Below are positions 1-10,001 of a stretch of DNA of 51,775 nt, one piece after another. Numbering within the stretch: position 1 is the first letter of the stretch; each line of letters starts with the position of its first letter. Made by a program: the position numbers and the translations under genes. The DNA lies in contig NZ_CP016199.1 in assembly GCF_002243385.1 (NCBI RefSeq), forward strand, positions 381,880 to 433,654, read 5' to 3'. The notes below the pieces were generated by a model. That model searched no databases and was not told the DNA's origin. It worked only from the letters and a program-made list of their open reading frames with translations. Origin of the DNA: Mogibacterium pumilum. Its GTDB lineage: Bacteria > Bacillota > Clostridia > Peptostreptococcales > Anaerovoracaceae.

Positions 1-2
1 CG

Positions 3-902
3 GAGAGCCTGCAGTCGGATGCAATCGATATACTTGCAAAAGTGTTTGATGTAGATACGAGTGAAATAACAAATATCGAAGTGCTCAAGAAAGGTATGAC
101 GAACAGATCATTCCTGTTCAAATGTAAGGGAGAAAAGTACATCATGAGAATACCTGGCGAGGGTACAGAAAGACTCATTAACAGAGAGCACGAGCACCAG
201 GTGTATGAAGCAATAAAAAATAAGGGAATATGCGACGATATCATCTACTTTGATGTAAAAAATGGATATAAAGTAACGAAATTTCTCGAAGATACGCGCA
301 ATTGTGACCCCAAAAATTGGGAAGAAGTCGCAAAATGTATGAAGATTCTCAAGAAATTCCACAATTTAGATCTAAAAGTTGAGCATACATTTGATATATT
401 CGGAGAAATTGAGCTCTATGAAGGTCTATGGGGTGAGAATAAATCGATTTATAGGGATTATGGTGCAACAAAGGAAAAGATTTACAAACTCAAGGAGTTC
501 ATTGAATCGCTCAATACGCACAAGTGCCTAGCGCACATTGATGCAGTTCCGGATAACTTCCTGTTCTGCGACGATGGAAGTGGAACGGATGATATTCGAA
601 TTATTGACTGGGAGTATGCAGGAATGCAGGATCCACACGTAGACATAGCAATGTTCTCGCTCTACAGCATGTATACGAAAGAAGAAGTAGATAAACTCTA
701 TGATATCTATTTTGATGGAACATGTGACGAAGTAGTTAGGGCAAAGATATACGCATATATCGCAGCTTGTGGACTGCTATGGTCTAACTGGTGCGAATAT
801 AAGAGGCAATTAGGTGTGGAATTTGGCGAATACTCGCTAAAACAATACAGATATGCCAAGGAATACTACAAATATGCTTCAGAATTGATAGAAAAGCTGT
901 AA
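3..902 (+). CDS. licA: LicA-type choline kinase, 5' partial (possibly the C-terminal half of a LicC-LicA fusion)
   Basis: Probable choline/ethanolamine kinase that phosphorylates imported choline with ATP, the first step of phosphocholine decoration. The kinase motif H-x-D-x(4)-N is seen as AHIDAVPDNF near residue 165 (counted from the GTG at 42), followed by the metal-binding IIDWEYAG near residue 185. The N-lobe shows the glycine-turn GMTNRSF. The frame stays open to the left edge: codons from position 3 read ESLQSDAIDILAK, so the GTG at 42 is unlikely to be the start. A C-terminal tail on the cytidylyltransferase gene at 2587 resembles this N-terminus, suggesting that this gene was or is fused to an upstream nucleotidyltransferase domain outside the window. 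A BCCT transporter and the LicC-like gene follow in the same direction. The family assignment is solid; the exact amino alcohol is inferred from context. Confidence 0.85.
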   Translation, partial: ESLQSDAIDILAKVFDVDTSEITNIEVLKKGMTNRSFLFKCKGEKYIMRIPGEGTERLINREHEHQVYEAIKNKGICDDIIYFDVKNGYKVTKFLEDTRNCDPKNWEEVAKCMKILKKFHNLDLKVEHTFDIFGEIELYEGLWGENKSIYRDYGATKEKIYKLKEFIESLNTHKCLAHIDAVPDNFLFCDDGSGTDDIRIIDWEYAGMQDPHVDIAMFSLYSMYTKEEVDKLYDIYFDGTCDEVVRAKIYAYIAACGLLWSNWCEYKRQLGVEFGEYSLKQYRYAKEYYKYASELIEKL

Positions 903-933
903 TTTTGTAGAAAAAAGAAAGGAAAAAGCCGAT

Positions 934-2535
934 ATGAATGATAATAATAGCGTATCAGCTGCAAGAAAGCACATTGATTGGGTGATAACACTTGTGCCGC
1001 TAGCGATAATTTGTGGAATGAGTGTGTTGTTCTTTGTATTCCCTAATAAATCAAAGTCTGTGCTGACGGACATTCGTTATATACTTGGTGATAGATTTGG
1101 TTCATACTACCTGATTATCGGTGTTTTGATATTCTCAATGTCAATTTATATGGCATTTTCTAGATATGGAGACATCATTCTCGGGGGTCAAGATGAGAAG
1201 CCTAAGTACAGCTTCTTTACTTGGGGCGCGATGATGTTTACCTGCGGACTCGCTGCGGATATCCTGTTCTACTCTTTTGCAGAGTGGGTGCTATATGCGA
1301 CAGACCCGCATGTAAAAAGCCTCGGTTCAATTCAAGAGTGGGCAGGCGTATTTCCGCTATTTCACTGGAGCTTAATTCCGTGGGCGTTTTACCTCGTGCT
1401 CGCGGTTTCGTTCGGATTCATGCTGCACGTTAGGAATAGAGATAAACAGAAATTCTCGGAGGCCTGCAGACCTATCCTAGGAAAACACACTGACGGAATA
1501 CTAGGTAGACTAATCGACCTACTTGCTGTATTCGCACTCATCGCTGGAACTGCGACCACATTTAGTGTTGCTACTCCTCTGATGGCTAGCATCATCAAGA
1601 TTGTGTTCCATGTGGAGTTGAGCCGTATCACACTTTCTATAATAATTCTGCTGATAACATGCGCGATTTACACGTATTCACTACTTCATGGGTTCAAGGG
1701 CATCAGCATCCTTGCAAAAATATGCATTTACCTGTTCTTTGGACTACTCGCATACGTGCTGTTCTTCGGCGGTAAGACGGGCTACATCATTGATACGGGA
1801 ATAGAATCAATGGGCAGAATGATACAGCATTTTATCGGGTTATCCACATTCACAGACCCAGAGAGGAAGACCATGTTTCCACAGAATTACACCATATACT
1901 ATTGGGCGTACTGGATGGTTTGGTGCGTTGCTGCTCCGTTCTTTATCGGAACGATTTCACGCGGCAGAACAGTAAGGCAGACTATCATTGGAGGATATGG
2001 CTTCGGTGCAGGGTCAACGATTATAAGCTTTATAATCCTGGGGAATTACTCTCTAGGTAAGGAGCTAGTCGACGGCATTCCGCTAATCAAGTCGTATACA
2101 GAGAATGGAGATATGTACAACCTTATCATCAATATTGTTAAGACACTTCCAGGTTCAACGATAGTGCTAATCGTCCTGATCCTAACCATGGTTGCCTTCT
2201 ATGCTACCTCGTTCGATTCGATTGCATACATCGCATCGTGCTACAGCTATAGAAGACTTAAGGATGACGAGGTGCCAAATCGCATGATTCAGCTGATGTG
2301 GTGCCTGTTATTGATAGTCCTCCCGATTGCACTTCTGTTCTCAGAAAGCTCAATGAGCAATATTCAATCGGTCAGCATCATAGCAGCCTTTCCGATAGCC
2401 GCCGTCATAACGCTTATCGCGGTCAGCTTCCTAAAAGATGCGGGAGCATTCATGAAAGGACTAAAGGTTGGCACACCTAGAAAACTTACATCGACTGATG
2501 AAAATGAGATCGAAGAAGAGACACTAAAAGAATAA
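934..2535 (+). CDS. BCCT-family choline/betaine transporter
   Basis: A 533-residue polytopic protein with about 12 hydrophobic segments. It carries the tryptophan-rich BCCT signature, read as YYWAYWMVWCVAAPFF around residues 320-336 and followed by the basic ISRGRTVRQ loop. BCCT carriers take up choline, betaine or carnitine with sodium or protons. Between a choline kinase and a cytidylyltransferase, choline is the likely substrate, so it fills the role that LicB, an unrelated drug/metabolite-type permease, plays in pneumococcus. The ATG at 934 follows an AAAGGA-like ribosome site. The last 25 residues are an acidic cytoplasmic tail (EIEEETLKE). It lies 31 bases after the kinase and 51 bases before the LicC-like gene, which suggests one operon. 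Confidence 0.9.
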   Translation: MNDNNSVSAARKHIDWVITLVPLAIICGMSVLFFVFPNKSKSVLTDIRYILGDRFGSYYLIIGVLIFSMSIYMAFSRYGDIILGGQDEKPKYSFFTWGAMMFTCGLAADILFYSFAEWVLYATDPHVKSLGSIQEWAGVFPLFHWSLIPWAFYLVLAVSFGFMLHVRNRDKQKFSEACRPILGKHTDGILGRLIDLLAVFALIAGTATTFSVATPLMASIIKIVFHVELSRITLSIIILLITCAIYTYSLLHGFKGISILAKICIYLFFGLLAYVLFFGGKTGYIIDTGIESMGRMIQHFIGLSTFTDPERKTMFPQNYTIYYWAYWMVWCVAAPFFIGTISRGRTVRQTIIGGYGFGAGSTIISFIILGNYSLGKELVDGIPLIKSYTENGDMYNLIINIVKTLPGSTIVLIVLILTMVAFYATSFDSIAYIASCYSYRRLKDDEVPNRMIQLMWCLLLIVLPIALLFSESSMSNIQSVSIIAAFPIAAVITLIAVSFLKDAGAFMKGLKVGTPRKLTSTDENEIEEETLKE

Positions 2536-2586
2536 CAAGAATAACAACCGTCATTTGTGGAATAAGAAAACGCAAGGAGTCAGATA

Positions 2587-3492
2587 ATGCTAAAGGTCGA
2601 TAACGCAGTAATATTAGCGGCAGGAGCATCCAGCAGATTTGCACCACTGTCATATGAGAGGCATAAGGCACTGATAGAAGTTAAAGGAGAAGTGCTGATT
2701 GAACGCCAGATAAGGCAGCTTAAAGAAGCTGGAATAAATGAAATATACATAGTTACAGGCTATAAAAAAGAACAGTTTGACTACCTCGAGGAAAAGTTTG
2801 GAGTACAGCTCGTTCATAATAGCGAGTACGCGGTTCGTAACAATCATTCGAGCATCTACGCGGTAAAGGATGTGCTTAAGAATTCTTATATTTGTTCGGC
2901 GGACAACTATTTTGCAGAGAATCCGTTTAATGATGCAGAAGAGGGAGCGTTTTACAGCGGGATATATGCAGATGGTTATACGAAAGAATGGTGCATGGAA
3001 ACCGATCAAGATGGCTACATAACTGAAGTCAAGATTGGTGGAAATGACGAGTGGTATATGCTTGGGCACGTATTTTGGGATGAGGTGTTCAGCGAGAGGT
3101 TCATTGAGATTCTAAAGCAGAGCTACGAAGATGCCGAGATTATCGACAAACTATGGGAAGAGATATATATCGAGCACATCGGGGAGCTTAGGATGAAGCT
3201 AAAAAAATATTCTGCGGAATATATTTTTGAATTCGATACGCTTGATGAGCTTAGAGAGTTCGACAGATCGTATATTGACGATACGCGCTCGACGATTCTA
3301 AATGAGATTGCCGAGGAGCTAGGGGTAAAGGAGTCTGAATTAAAGGGATTTCAAGCGGTTAAGGCTGTAGACAATCGTGCGACTGGTTTTAAATTCTCGT
3401 GTGAAGGAAGGGAATACACTTACGATTACTGCTCTGAAAAGTTTATATGTCCGCCTTGCCAGTGGGGCGAGTGTGGAATTAATGTGAAATAA
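2587..3492 (+). CDS. licC: LicC-like phosphocholine cytidylyltransferase with a vestigial kinase-like tail
   Basis: A sugar-nucleotidyltransferase-fold enzyme expected to make CDP-choline from CTP and phosphocholine. The N-terminal nucleotide loop AVILAAGASSRF (residues 8-19) and the partly conserved lysine in RHKALIEVKGE are visible, as is the NHSSIYAV segment typical of LicC proteins and the metal-site region SADNYF. Residues 1-230 cover the whole transferase fold. The last ~65 residues are extra: ILNEIAEELGV and FKFSCEGREY line up with the start of the choline kinase at the left edge (ILAKVFDV, FLFKCKGEKY). This looks like the remnant of a LicC-LicA fusion whose kinase part was lost. An AAGGAG site precedes the ATG. 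No terminator is evident after it. Confidence 0.85.
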   Translation: MLKVDNAVILAAGASSRFAPLSYERHKALIEVKGEVLIERQIRQLKEAGINEIYIVTGYKKEQFDYLEEKFGVQLVHNSEYAVRNNHSSIYAVKDVLKNSYICSADNYFAENPFNDAEEGAFYSGIYADGYTKEWCMETDQDGYITEVKIGGNDEWYMLGHVFWDEVFSERFIEILKQSYEDAEIIDKLWEEIYIEHIGELRMKLKKYSAEYIFEFDTLDELREFDRSYIDDTRSTILNEIAEELGVKESELKGFQAVKAVDNRATGFKFSCEGREYTYDYCSEKFICPPCQWGECGINVK

Positions 3493-3547
3493 TATAAAAA
3501 TGAGGGTTATTTATCGCAATTTGCTAGCTTGTATGGGGTCTTGCGTT

Positions 3548-3576
3548 TTGACTAATTAGCTCATAATAGGTATAAT
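3548..3576 (+). promoter_or_regulatory. Sigma-A promoter of the polysaccharide locus
   Basis: TTGACT at 3548-3553 and TATAAT at 3571-3576 are separated by 17 bases, one mismatch from consensus. Transcription would start near 3583, before the dehydratase gene. This is the clearest promoter before the long plus-strand cluster. Confidence 0.8.
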
Positions 3577-3650
3577 ATTATGATAAATTTCGCGTGATAT
3601 GCGCAAAATTAGAAAGACTAATATACATGATGACTTCAAGGAAAGCAGGC

Positions 3651-5528
3651 ATGATAATGGATATTAATAGCAAACTGAATTTTGACAAGGCATCTCTTAT
3701 TAAGACGTGCTTACTTATAATCTGCGATTTAGTAGCAATCGAAGTTGCATCGTTTCTGGCGCTTTTTATAAGATTTGATTTCTCGCTAGATGAACCGATG
3801 GGTTCATACTGGGAGATGTTTAAGGGGCATCAATTTGTCGTGATGGCTCTTGGCATTATTATATTCGCAGTTTGTCATATGTATTCTAGCCTTTGGTCGT
3901 ATGTAGGTATAAGAGATATGATTAACGTGCTCGTCGCGACTATTCTATATACGCTAATGGTTACTACGATATTTGCTTTCTTTGAACAGCGGAACTACGG
4001 GATGCCGAGAAGCTTCTATTTGCTTTCCGGTGGATTTTTATTTGCAATAACTTTCTTTGTCAGATTCGTTGCTAGAGCTGCAAGAGAGCTCAAGGGCATT
4101 GGAAACAGCCGTGGACAGGCCAAGAGAGCGATGATTATCGGTGCTGGTGCAGCTGGAGCAGGCCTCATCAAGGAGATCAAAGCGAACCCTAGCCTTAAAA
4201 AGAAAATTATTTGCCTAGTTGACGACGATGAGTCCAAGATTGGTAAGAGAATGAATGGCGTGCGAATTGCCGGCACAACAAAGGATATCGAGGCGCTCGC
4301 ACAGAGGTACTCCATTAATCAGATTCTTCTTGCGATGCCATCCGCATCAGGAGAAGAAAAGAAGAGAATCCTTGATATATGCAAACAGACTGGCTGTGAG
4401 TTGATGATTGTTCCGGGAATATACCAGATTATTCGCGGTGATGTTAGTGTGTCGCAGCTCAAGCACGTAGATGTAAATGATCTTCTTGGCAGAGACCCTA
4501 TCGAAGTCGATATAGACGGAATTATGGAGTACGTATCTGACAAGGTAGTAATGGTCACTGGTGCAGGTGGCTCCATCGGAAGCGAGCTCTGCAGACAGAT
4601 AGCCAGCCACAATCCAAAACAGCTGGTTATGCTTGATATTTATGAAAATACTACTTATGAGATTCAGAATGAGCTTAAGAGAGAATTCCCTGAGCTCAAT
4701 CTTGTCGTACTTATAGCATCTGTAAGAAACACAAAGAGAATTGACCACATCTTTGAGATGTATAGGCCGGAGATTGTATATCATGCGGCGGCACATAAGC
4801 ACGTTCCGTTGATGGAGGCAAGTCCAAATGAAGCCGTTAAGAACAATGTTCTCGGTACATGGAAGATGGTACTCGCTTCAGATAAGTGGAATGTTAAGAA
4901 GTTCGTACTTATTTCGACAGATAAAGCAGTAAACCCAACCAGCATCATGGGAGCATCTAAGCGTCTGTGCGAAATGATTGTTCAGACATACAACAACAGA
5001 TCCAATACGGAGTTTGTTGCGGTTAGATTCGGAAATGTGCTCGGAAGTCATGGAAGTGTTATTCCGCTGTTCAGAAGACAGATTGCAGAAGGCGGACCAG
5101 TAACGGTTACACACCCTGACATAATCAGATATTTTATGACAATTCCTGAAGCGGTTTCGTTGGTGCTGCAGGCAGGTGCATTTGCAAAGGGAGGAGAGAT
5201 ATTCGTTCTCGACATGGGTAAACCAGTCAAGATTGATGATCTAGCTAGAAACCTTATTCTACTCTCTGGGCTCAAGCCAGGAATTGATATAGAGATTAAA
5301 TATGTCGGATTAAGACCGGGAGAGAAGTTATTTGAAGAATTACTGATGGACGAAGAGGGGCTTCAGGATACTGCGAACAAGATGATTCACATCGGTCATC
5401 CGATTAATATCGACGAGGAGAAGTTCATTAGCGAGCTCCAAGAGCTCAAGGGATATGTGGAAGCAGAACCTGACGATATCAAGAGGTATATCAAAAACAT
5501 AGTCCCAACATATTCACCTAAAAATTAG
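3651..5528 (+). CDS. Membrane-bound nucleoside-diphosphate-sugar 4,6-dehydratase (WbpM/PglF/CapD family)
   Basis: Converts a UDP-N-acetylhexosamine to the 4-keto-6-deoxy sugar, the first step toward an aminated trideoxy sugar. About four membrane segments fill the first 140 residues. A first Rossmann-like domain starts at IIGAGAAGAG and the catalytic NAD domain at VTGAGGSIGSEL (near residue 300). The active-site stretch STDKAVNP...MGASKR has methionine where classic short-chain dehydratases have tyrosine, as is usual in this family. The ATG at 3651 is preferred to the GTG at 3594 because AAGGA sits 8 bases upstream of it and the GTG lies almost at the predicted transcript start. The neighbouring DegT aminotransferase and PglC-type transferase suggest the product is aminated and loaded on a lipid carrier. 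Confidence 0.88.
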   Translation: MIMDINSKLNFDKASLIKTCLLIICDLVAIEVASFLALFIRFDFSLDEPMGSYWEMFKGHQFVVMALGIIIFAVCHMYSSLWSYVGIRDMINVLVATILYTLMVTTIFAFFEQRNYGMPRSFYLLSGGFLFAITFFVRFVARAARELKGIGNSRGQAKRAMIIGAGAAGAGLIKEIKANPSLKKKIICLVDDDESKIGKRMNGVRIAGTTKDIEALAQRYSINQILLAMPSASGEEKKRILDICKQTGCELMIVPGIYQIIRGDVSVSQLKHVDVNDLLGRDPIEVDIDGIMEYVSDKVVMVTGAGGSIGSELCRQIASHNPKQLVMLDIYENTTYEIQNELKREFPELNLVVLIASVRNTKRIDHIFEMYRPEIVYHAAAHKHVPLMEASPNEAVKNNVLGTWKMVLASDKWNVKKFVLISTDKAVNPTSIMGASKRLCEMIVQTYNNRSNTEFVAVRFGNVLGSHGSVIPLFRRQIAEGGPVTVTHPDIIRYFMTIPEAVSLVLQAGAFAKGGEIFVLDMGKPVKIDDLARNLILLSGLKPGIDIEIKYVGLRPGEKLFEELLMDEEGLQDTANKMIHIGHPINIDEEKFISELQELKGYVEAEPDDIKRYIKNIVPTYSPKN

Positions 5529-5576
5529 AGTGTATAATAATATGGTTATTAAAAAATGCTAGGAGGCATATCGCAG

Positions 5577-6788
5577 ATGAAAGTACCGTTTTCACCACCG
5601 GACATATCGGAGTTAGAGATTAACAGAGTTGTAGAAATTCTCAAATCTGGCTGGATTACAACCGGTCCAGAGGTTAAGGAGTTCGAGAGAAGAATTGCAG
5701 AGTACATCGGTGTTGATAAAGCTGTTGCGCTTTCTTCTGCTACGGCATCACTCGAGGCAGCTCTTCATATTTTGGGAGTTGGTGAAGAAGATGAGGTCAT
5801 CGTTCCAGCATACACATATACAGCTTCAGCAAGCCCTGTGGTTCACAAGGGTGCGAAGCTGGTGATTATCGACTCAGCACCTGAAACTTTTGAAATGGAC
5901 TATGACAAGGTTGCTGAGGCAATTAACGATAATACAAAGGCCGTAATACCTGTCGATTTAGGAGGAATGGTATGTGACTACGACAGATTATTTGAAATAG
6001 TAGAGGCAAAGAAAGATATCTTTAAGCCTGCAAATAAACTGCAAGAAGCACTTGGCAGAGTTGCGGTAATTTCCGACGGTGCACACGCTTTCGGTTCTAT
6101 AAAGAAGGGCATTAAGGCGGGTGCCATAGCGGACTTCACATCGTTCTCTTTCCACGCAGTTAAGAATCTTACTACTGCTGAAGGCGGTGCTCTCTCGTGG
6201 AAGACCATTGAGGGCATAGATAACGATGAGCTCTATCATGAGCTTCAATTATACTCGCTGCACGGACAGTCTAAGGATGCACTATCTAAAAACAAAGCGG
6301 GTGCATGGGAATATGATGTAGTGTACCCAGCCTATAAGTGCAATATGACAAATATCAATGCGGCTATTGGAATCGCTCAGCTTGAGAGATACGACGGACT
6401 ACTCGCGAGACGTAGGGAGCTCAACCAGAGATATGAGGCTGCGCTCGAGAAGCATGGAATTAAGGTTATGCATCATTACACAGATGAGATGACCTCGACA
6501 GGTCACCTATACTTGGTTAGGATTCCAGGAGCTTCCGTAGAGGATAGAAATGCAGTAATTCAGGATATGGCAGAGCGTGAAATTGCGTGTAACGTTCACT
6601 ACAAGCCACTGCCGATGATGACTGCATACAAGAATCTTGGATTCGATATCGCAGATTACCCAAATGCTTATCACCAGTATGAGAACTTGATTTCATTACC
6701 AATCTTCTCGACGATGACCGATGAGCAGAATGAATACGTTATAGAAAATTTCGTTGATATACTTAAGAAGAGAGGACTTATTAAGTAG
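5577..6788 (+). CDS. DegT/DnrJ/EryC1-family sugar aminotransferase
   Basis: A PLP-dependent aminotransferase expected to aminate the 4-keto-6-deoxy sugar made by the preceding dehydratase, giving a UDP-4-amino sugar such as the AATGal or bacillosamine precursors. The PLP lysine is K196 in SFHAVKNLTTAEGG. The protein begins MKVPFSPPDI, the usual family start. The ATG at 5577 is chosen over the in-frame ATG at 5556 because an AGGAGG ribosome site (5561-5566) lies between them. Its stop codon abuts the next gene's ATG at 6789. No PglD-like acetyltransferase lies beside it, so the amino group may remain free and positively charged (inference). Confidence 0.88.
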   Translation: MKVPFSPPDISELEINRVVEILKSGWITTGPEVKEFERRIAEYIGVDKAVALSSATASLEAALHILGVGEEDEVIVPAYTYTASASPVVHKGAKLVIIDSAPETFEMDYDKVAEAINDNTKAVIPVDLGGMVCDYDRLFEIVEAKKDIFKPANKLQEALGRVAVISDGAHAFGSIKKGIKAGAIADFTSFSFHAVKNLTTAEGGALSWKTIEGIDNDELYHELQLYSLHGQSKDALSKNKAGAWEYDVVYPAYKCNMTNINAAIGIAQLERYDGLLARRRELNQRYEAALEKHGIKVMHHYTDEMTSTGHLYLVRIPGASVEDRNAVIQDMAEREIACNVHYKPLPMMTAYKNLGFDIADYPNAYHQYENLISLPIFSTMTDEQNEYVIENFVDILKKRGLIK

Positions 6789-7475
6789 ATGGTTTTGTGC
6801 AAGTGGAATGACTTACCGGAGCATATGAGATGCGATGAAGTAAAAGAATATTATGACATCCTAAGCTCTAGAAAAGGCTCGCTTATTGCAAAGAGAATAT
6901 TTGATTTCGTCATTTCACTTCTGATGACTATCATTATTTCGCCGATACTTCTTATCTTAATCATGATGATAAAAGTCGACGATCCAGGCCCGGCGTTTTT
7001 CAGACAGGTAAGGGTGACTACAAACGGTAAAGAGTTCAGGATTTTTAAGTTCAGGACAATGGTTGTAAATGCGGAGAAACTTGGAGCACAAGTGACCAAA
7101 GAGAATGACCCAAGAGTTACCAAGATAGGACACAAGCTGAGAAAATACAGACTTGATGAGCTTCCGCAGCTTCTTAATGTAATAACTGGGGACATGTCCT
7201 TTGTCGGCACTAGACCGGAGGTTCCAAGATATGTGGATTGCTACTCCAAAGAGATGCTTGCAACACTGCTGCTGCCAGCGGGTGTAACGTCGGAGGCTAG
7301 TATTACATACAAGGATGAGAACGAAATCATCGGAAGTGCGGAGAATCCTGACGAGATGTACGTCGAGAAGGTTTTGCCAGAAAAGATGAAATACAACCTT
7401 GATGCTCTCAGGAACTTTAGCTTCCTTGGAGAAATCAAGACTATGCTTAAGACGGTTGGTGCCGTTATAAAGTAA
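6789..7475 (+). CDS. Initiating polyprenyl-phosphate sugar-1-phosphate transferase (PglC type)
   Basis: Small monotopic phosphoglycosyl transferase (228 residues) that moves a sugar-1-phosphate from UDP-sugar to undecaprenyl phosphate and so starts each repeat unit. One hydrophobic re-entrant segment (residues 40-62) is followed by FRQVRVTTNGKEF, the core FKFRTMVVNAE, and RKYRLDELPQLLNV with the catalytic D-E pair, then GDMSFVGTRPEVP. It lacks the large N-terminal domain of WbaP/WcaJ enzymes. The start codon touches the stop of the aminotransferase, indicating translational coupling. A dehydratase, aminotransferase and PglC trio suggests the first sugar is a 4-amino-trideoxy sugar. Confidence 0.88.
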   Translation: MVLCKWNDLPEHMRCDEVKEYYDILSSRKGSLIAKRIFDFVISLLMTIIISPILLILIMMIKVDDPGPAFFRQVRVTTNGKEFRIFKFRTMVVNAEKLGAQVTKENDPRVTKIGHKLRKYRLDELPQLLNVITGDMSFVGTRPEVPRYVDCYSKEMLATLLLPAGVTSEASITYKDENEIIGSAENPDEMYVEKVLPEKMKYNLDALRNFSFLGEIKTMLKTVGAVIK

Positions 7476-7532
7476 GCTAGACGGAGATACATTGCAATCG
7501 CTACTACTTAAGTGAGCGCATTGGAGGATAGT

Positions 7533-9987
7533 TTGAAGATATTACTGATTAATCATTATGCTGGGTCGCCGGAAATGGGAATGGAAGTTCAGACCATATT
7601 ATCTATCTCGCGAGTGGATCAGGCAGGGGCATGAAGTCACGATTATAGCGGGCGGATATTCGCACCTAAGAAAGGCAAATCCTAATGTCTCGAAGAATTT
7701 CGAGGAAAGGATGATTGACGGAATTCGTTATGTGTGGATTAAGACATCTTCATATAATCGCAATGGATTGGCACGTGCATTCAGTATGTTCGAATTCAGT
7801 AGAAAACTATTTTCCAATGCAGAATATATATCAGAACACTACCAGCCAGATGCAGTAATCGCATCTTCGACATATCCGCTTGATACTTACGGTGCGGACA
7901 AGATTGCAAAGCTCTCTGGTGCTAAGTATATTCATGAGGTTCACGACATGTGGCCCTCAACTCTGTACGAGCTAGGCGGAATGTCGAAGAGCAATCCGTT
8001 TGTAAAGCTTATGCAGCGTGCGGAAGATTTCGCATACAGACACTGTGACCAGGTAGTTTCGCTACTTGATCACTCTAAAGAATACATGGTTCAGCATGGC
8101 CTTGCTGAAGAAAAGTTTAACTGCATTACTAATGGTGTAATCAAAGAAGAGTGGGAAAATCCGGCACCAATTCCTGAAGAGCATAGCCAGATTCTAAACA
8201 GGATGAAGGATGAAGGAAAGTTCATAGTAGGCTATTTTGGTGGTCACTCCATATCCAATAATCTGGATATGCTCCTTGCCGTTGCAAAGAAAATAACTGA
8301 TAAGGACGTATGCTTTGTGTTGGTTGGTGATGGCAGCTACAAGGATAGACTTATACAGAGTGCAAAGGATCAGGATATAGAGAACGTAGTGTTCCTTCCG
8401 GCAATTGACAAGGATGCCATTCCTAATCTCATCAGCTATTTCGACATAGTCACAATCTTTGCGGCAAATACGAAACTGTATAGATTCGGTATTTGTATGA
8501 ACAAGATGTTCGATGCAATGATGGGCGGCAAGCCACTACTCATGTCGGTGACGACGCCTGAGACCTTAGTTGAAAAGGCAGAGGCGGGCATCGTTACAAA
8601 GGCGGGAGACGTAGAGAGCTATATCGAAGCGATAGAGAAGCTCAAGAGCCTACCGGTTGAAGAGCTCAAGAACATGGGAGTGCGTGGACACAACCTGGTT
8701 TCGGGTGAGTACACGTATGACAGATTGGCAAATAAATTCGTAGAGGTGATGAAGAAGAAGGGCAAGAGAATTCTACTTATCAACCACTACGCAGGTTCTC
8801 CTGAGATGGGAATGGAGTTTAGACCGTACTATATATCGAGGGAACTCGTGAAGAAGGGTCACGATGTAACTATTATCGCGGGTAGTTTTTCGCATCTTAG
8901 AAAGACGAACCCAGATATAACTGAAAATTTTACAGAGCAAGAAATCGACGGAATAAAGTACGCTTGGATCAAGACTGATGAGTACGAAAGCAATGGTGTT
9001 GCCAGAGCCTTCAGCATGTATCATTTCTGCAAGGCGCTCAATTCGAATAAAAAGAAAATTGTGGAGCACTATAAGCCGGATGTAGTTATCTCGTCATCGA
9101 CCTATCCGCTCGACTCATACCCATCGTATCGTATTGCGAAGCTTGCTGGAGCTAAGTACATCCACGAAGTTCACGATATGTGGCCACTGACGCTTTACGA
9201 AGCAGGCGGAATGAGCAAGAAGAATCCGTTCGTAATCGCTATGCAGTTTGCGGAGGATCATGCATATAAGAAATCAGATGTTGTAGTTTCACTACTCCCT
9301 CACGCTAAGGAATACATGATTGAACATGGCATGAAGGCTGATCACTTCAGGTATATACCGAACGGAGTTGTGATAAATGAATGGGACGCAACAAGGAAAA
9401 TCCCTGACGAGCACAGAGAGGCGTTTAAGAAGCTAAAGGCAGAAGGTAAATTCATTATTGGATACTTCGGAAGCCACGAGCTTTCATATGGGCTTCACAA
9501 CCTGCTCGATGTTACTAAGCAGCTCAACGATGAAAAAGTTCATTTGGTTATGGTTGGAAAAGGTAAGCTTAAAGATGAACTTATCAATTATGCGGAGCAG
9601 AATGGAATCAGCAACGTGACATTCCTGCCACCAGTAGAGAAGGGAATAATCCCTGCAGTAATCGATAACTTTGACGCGATATTCATCGGAACAATCGAGT
9701 CGCCGCTGTACAGATTTGGAATCTGCATGAACAAAATGTTTGACTCCATGATGGCAGCGAAACCAATAGTTATGGCGATAACAACGCCATCCACACCTGT
9801 AAGTGAATCTGGATGCGGAATCATCACGAAATCGTGTGACAACGATGCTATAAAGGCTGCAATCAGAAAGATTCAGTCGATGAGTGATGAAGAACGAAGC
9901 CAGATGGGAATGCTTGGACGTGAAGCTGTACTGAGCAAGTACACGTATGAAAATATTGCAAGCGAATTTGAAAAGGTATTTGAATAG
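7533..9987 (+). CDS. Tandem-duplicated GT4 glycosyltransferase (WbuB-like), frameshifted near its start
   Basis: Two complete GT4-type glycosyltransferases joined in one frame. Copy 1 spans about 7533-8760 and copy 2 about 8764-9987. They share KSNPFV/KKNPFV, YIHEVHDMWP, YRFGICMNKMFD and most of their length. Copy 2 opens RILLINHYAGSPEMGMEFRP. The same opening exists for copy 1 from a TTG at 7533 with GGAGG five bases upstream, but one extra A at 7585/7586 throws it out of frame. The TTG frame hits TGA at 7632, and the 809-residue frame seen from 7558 starts with a meaningless MLGRRKWEWK. Each copy resembles sugar transferases that begin ILLINHYAGSP (WbuB group). The acceptor and donor cannot be told. 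The fusion junction is VMKKKGKRILLI. Confidence 0.75.
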
Positions 9988-10001
9988 AAGGGGTGCATGT
10001 G

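Noticed and set aside
7558-7590. ATG at 7558 as the true start of the tandem glycosyltransferase
   Set aside because: The first ten codons are unlike the family and lack a ribosome site. The homologous start is the TTG at 7533 in another frame.
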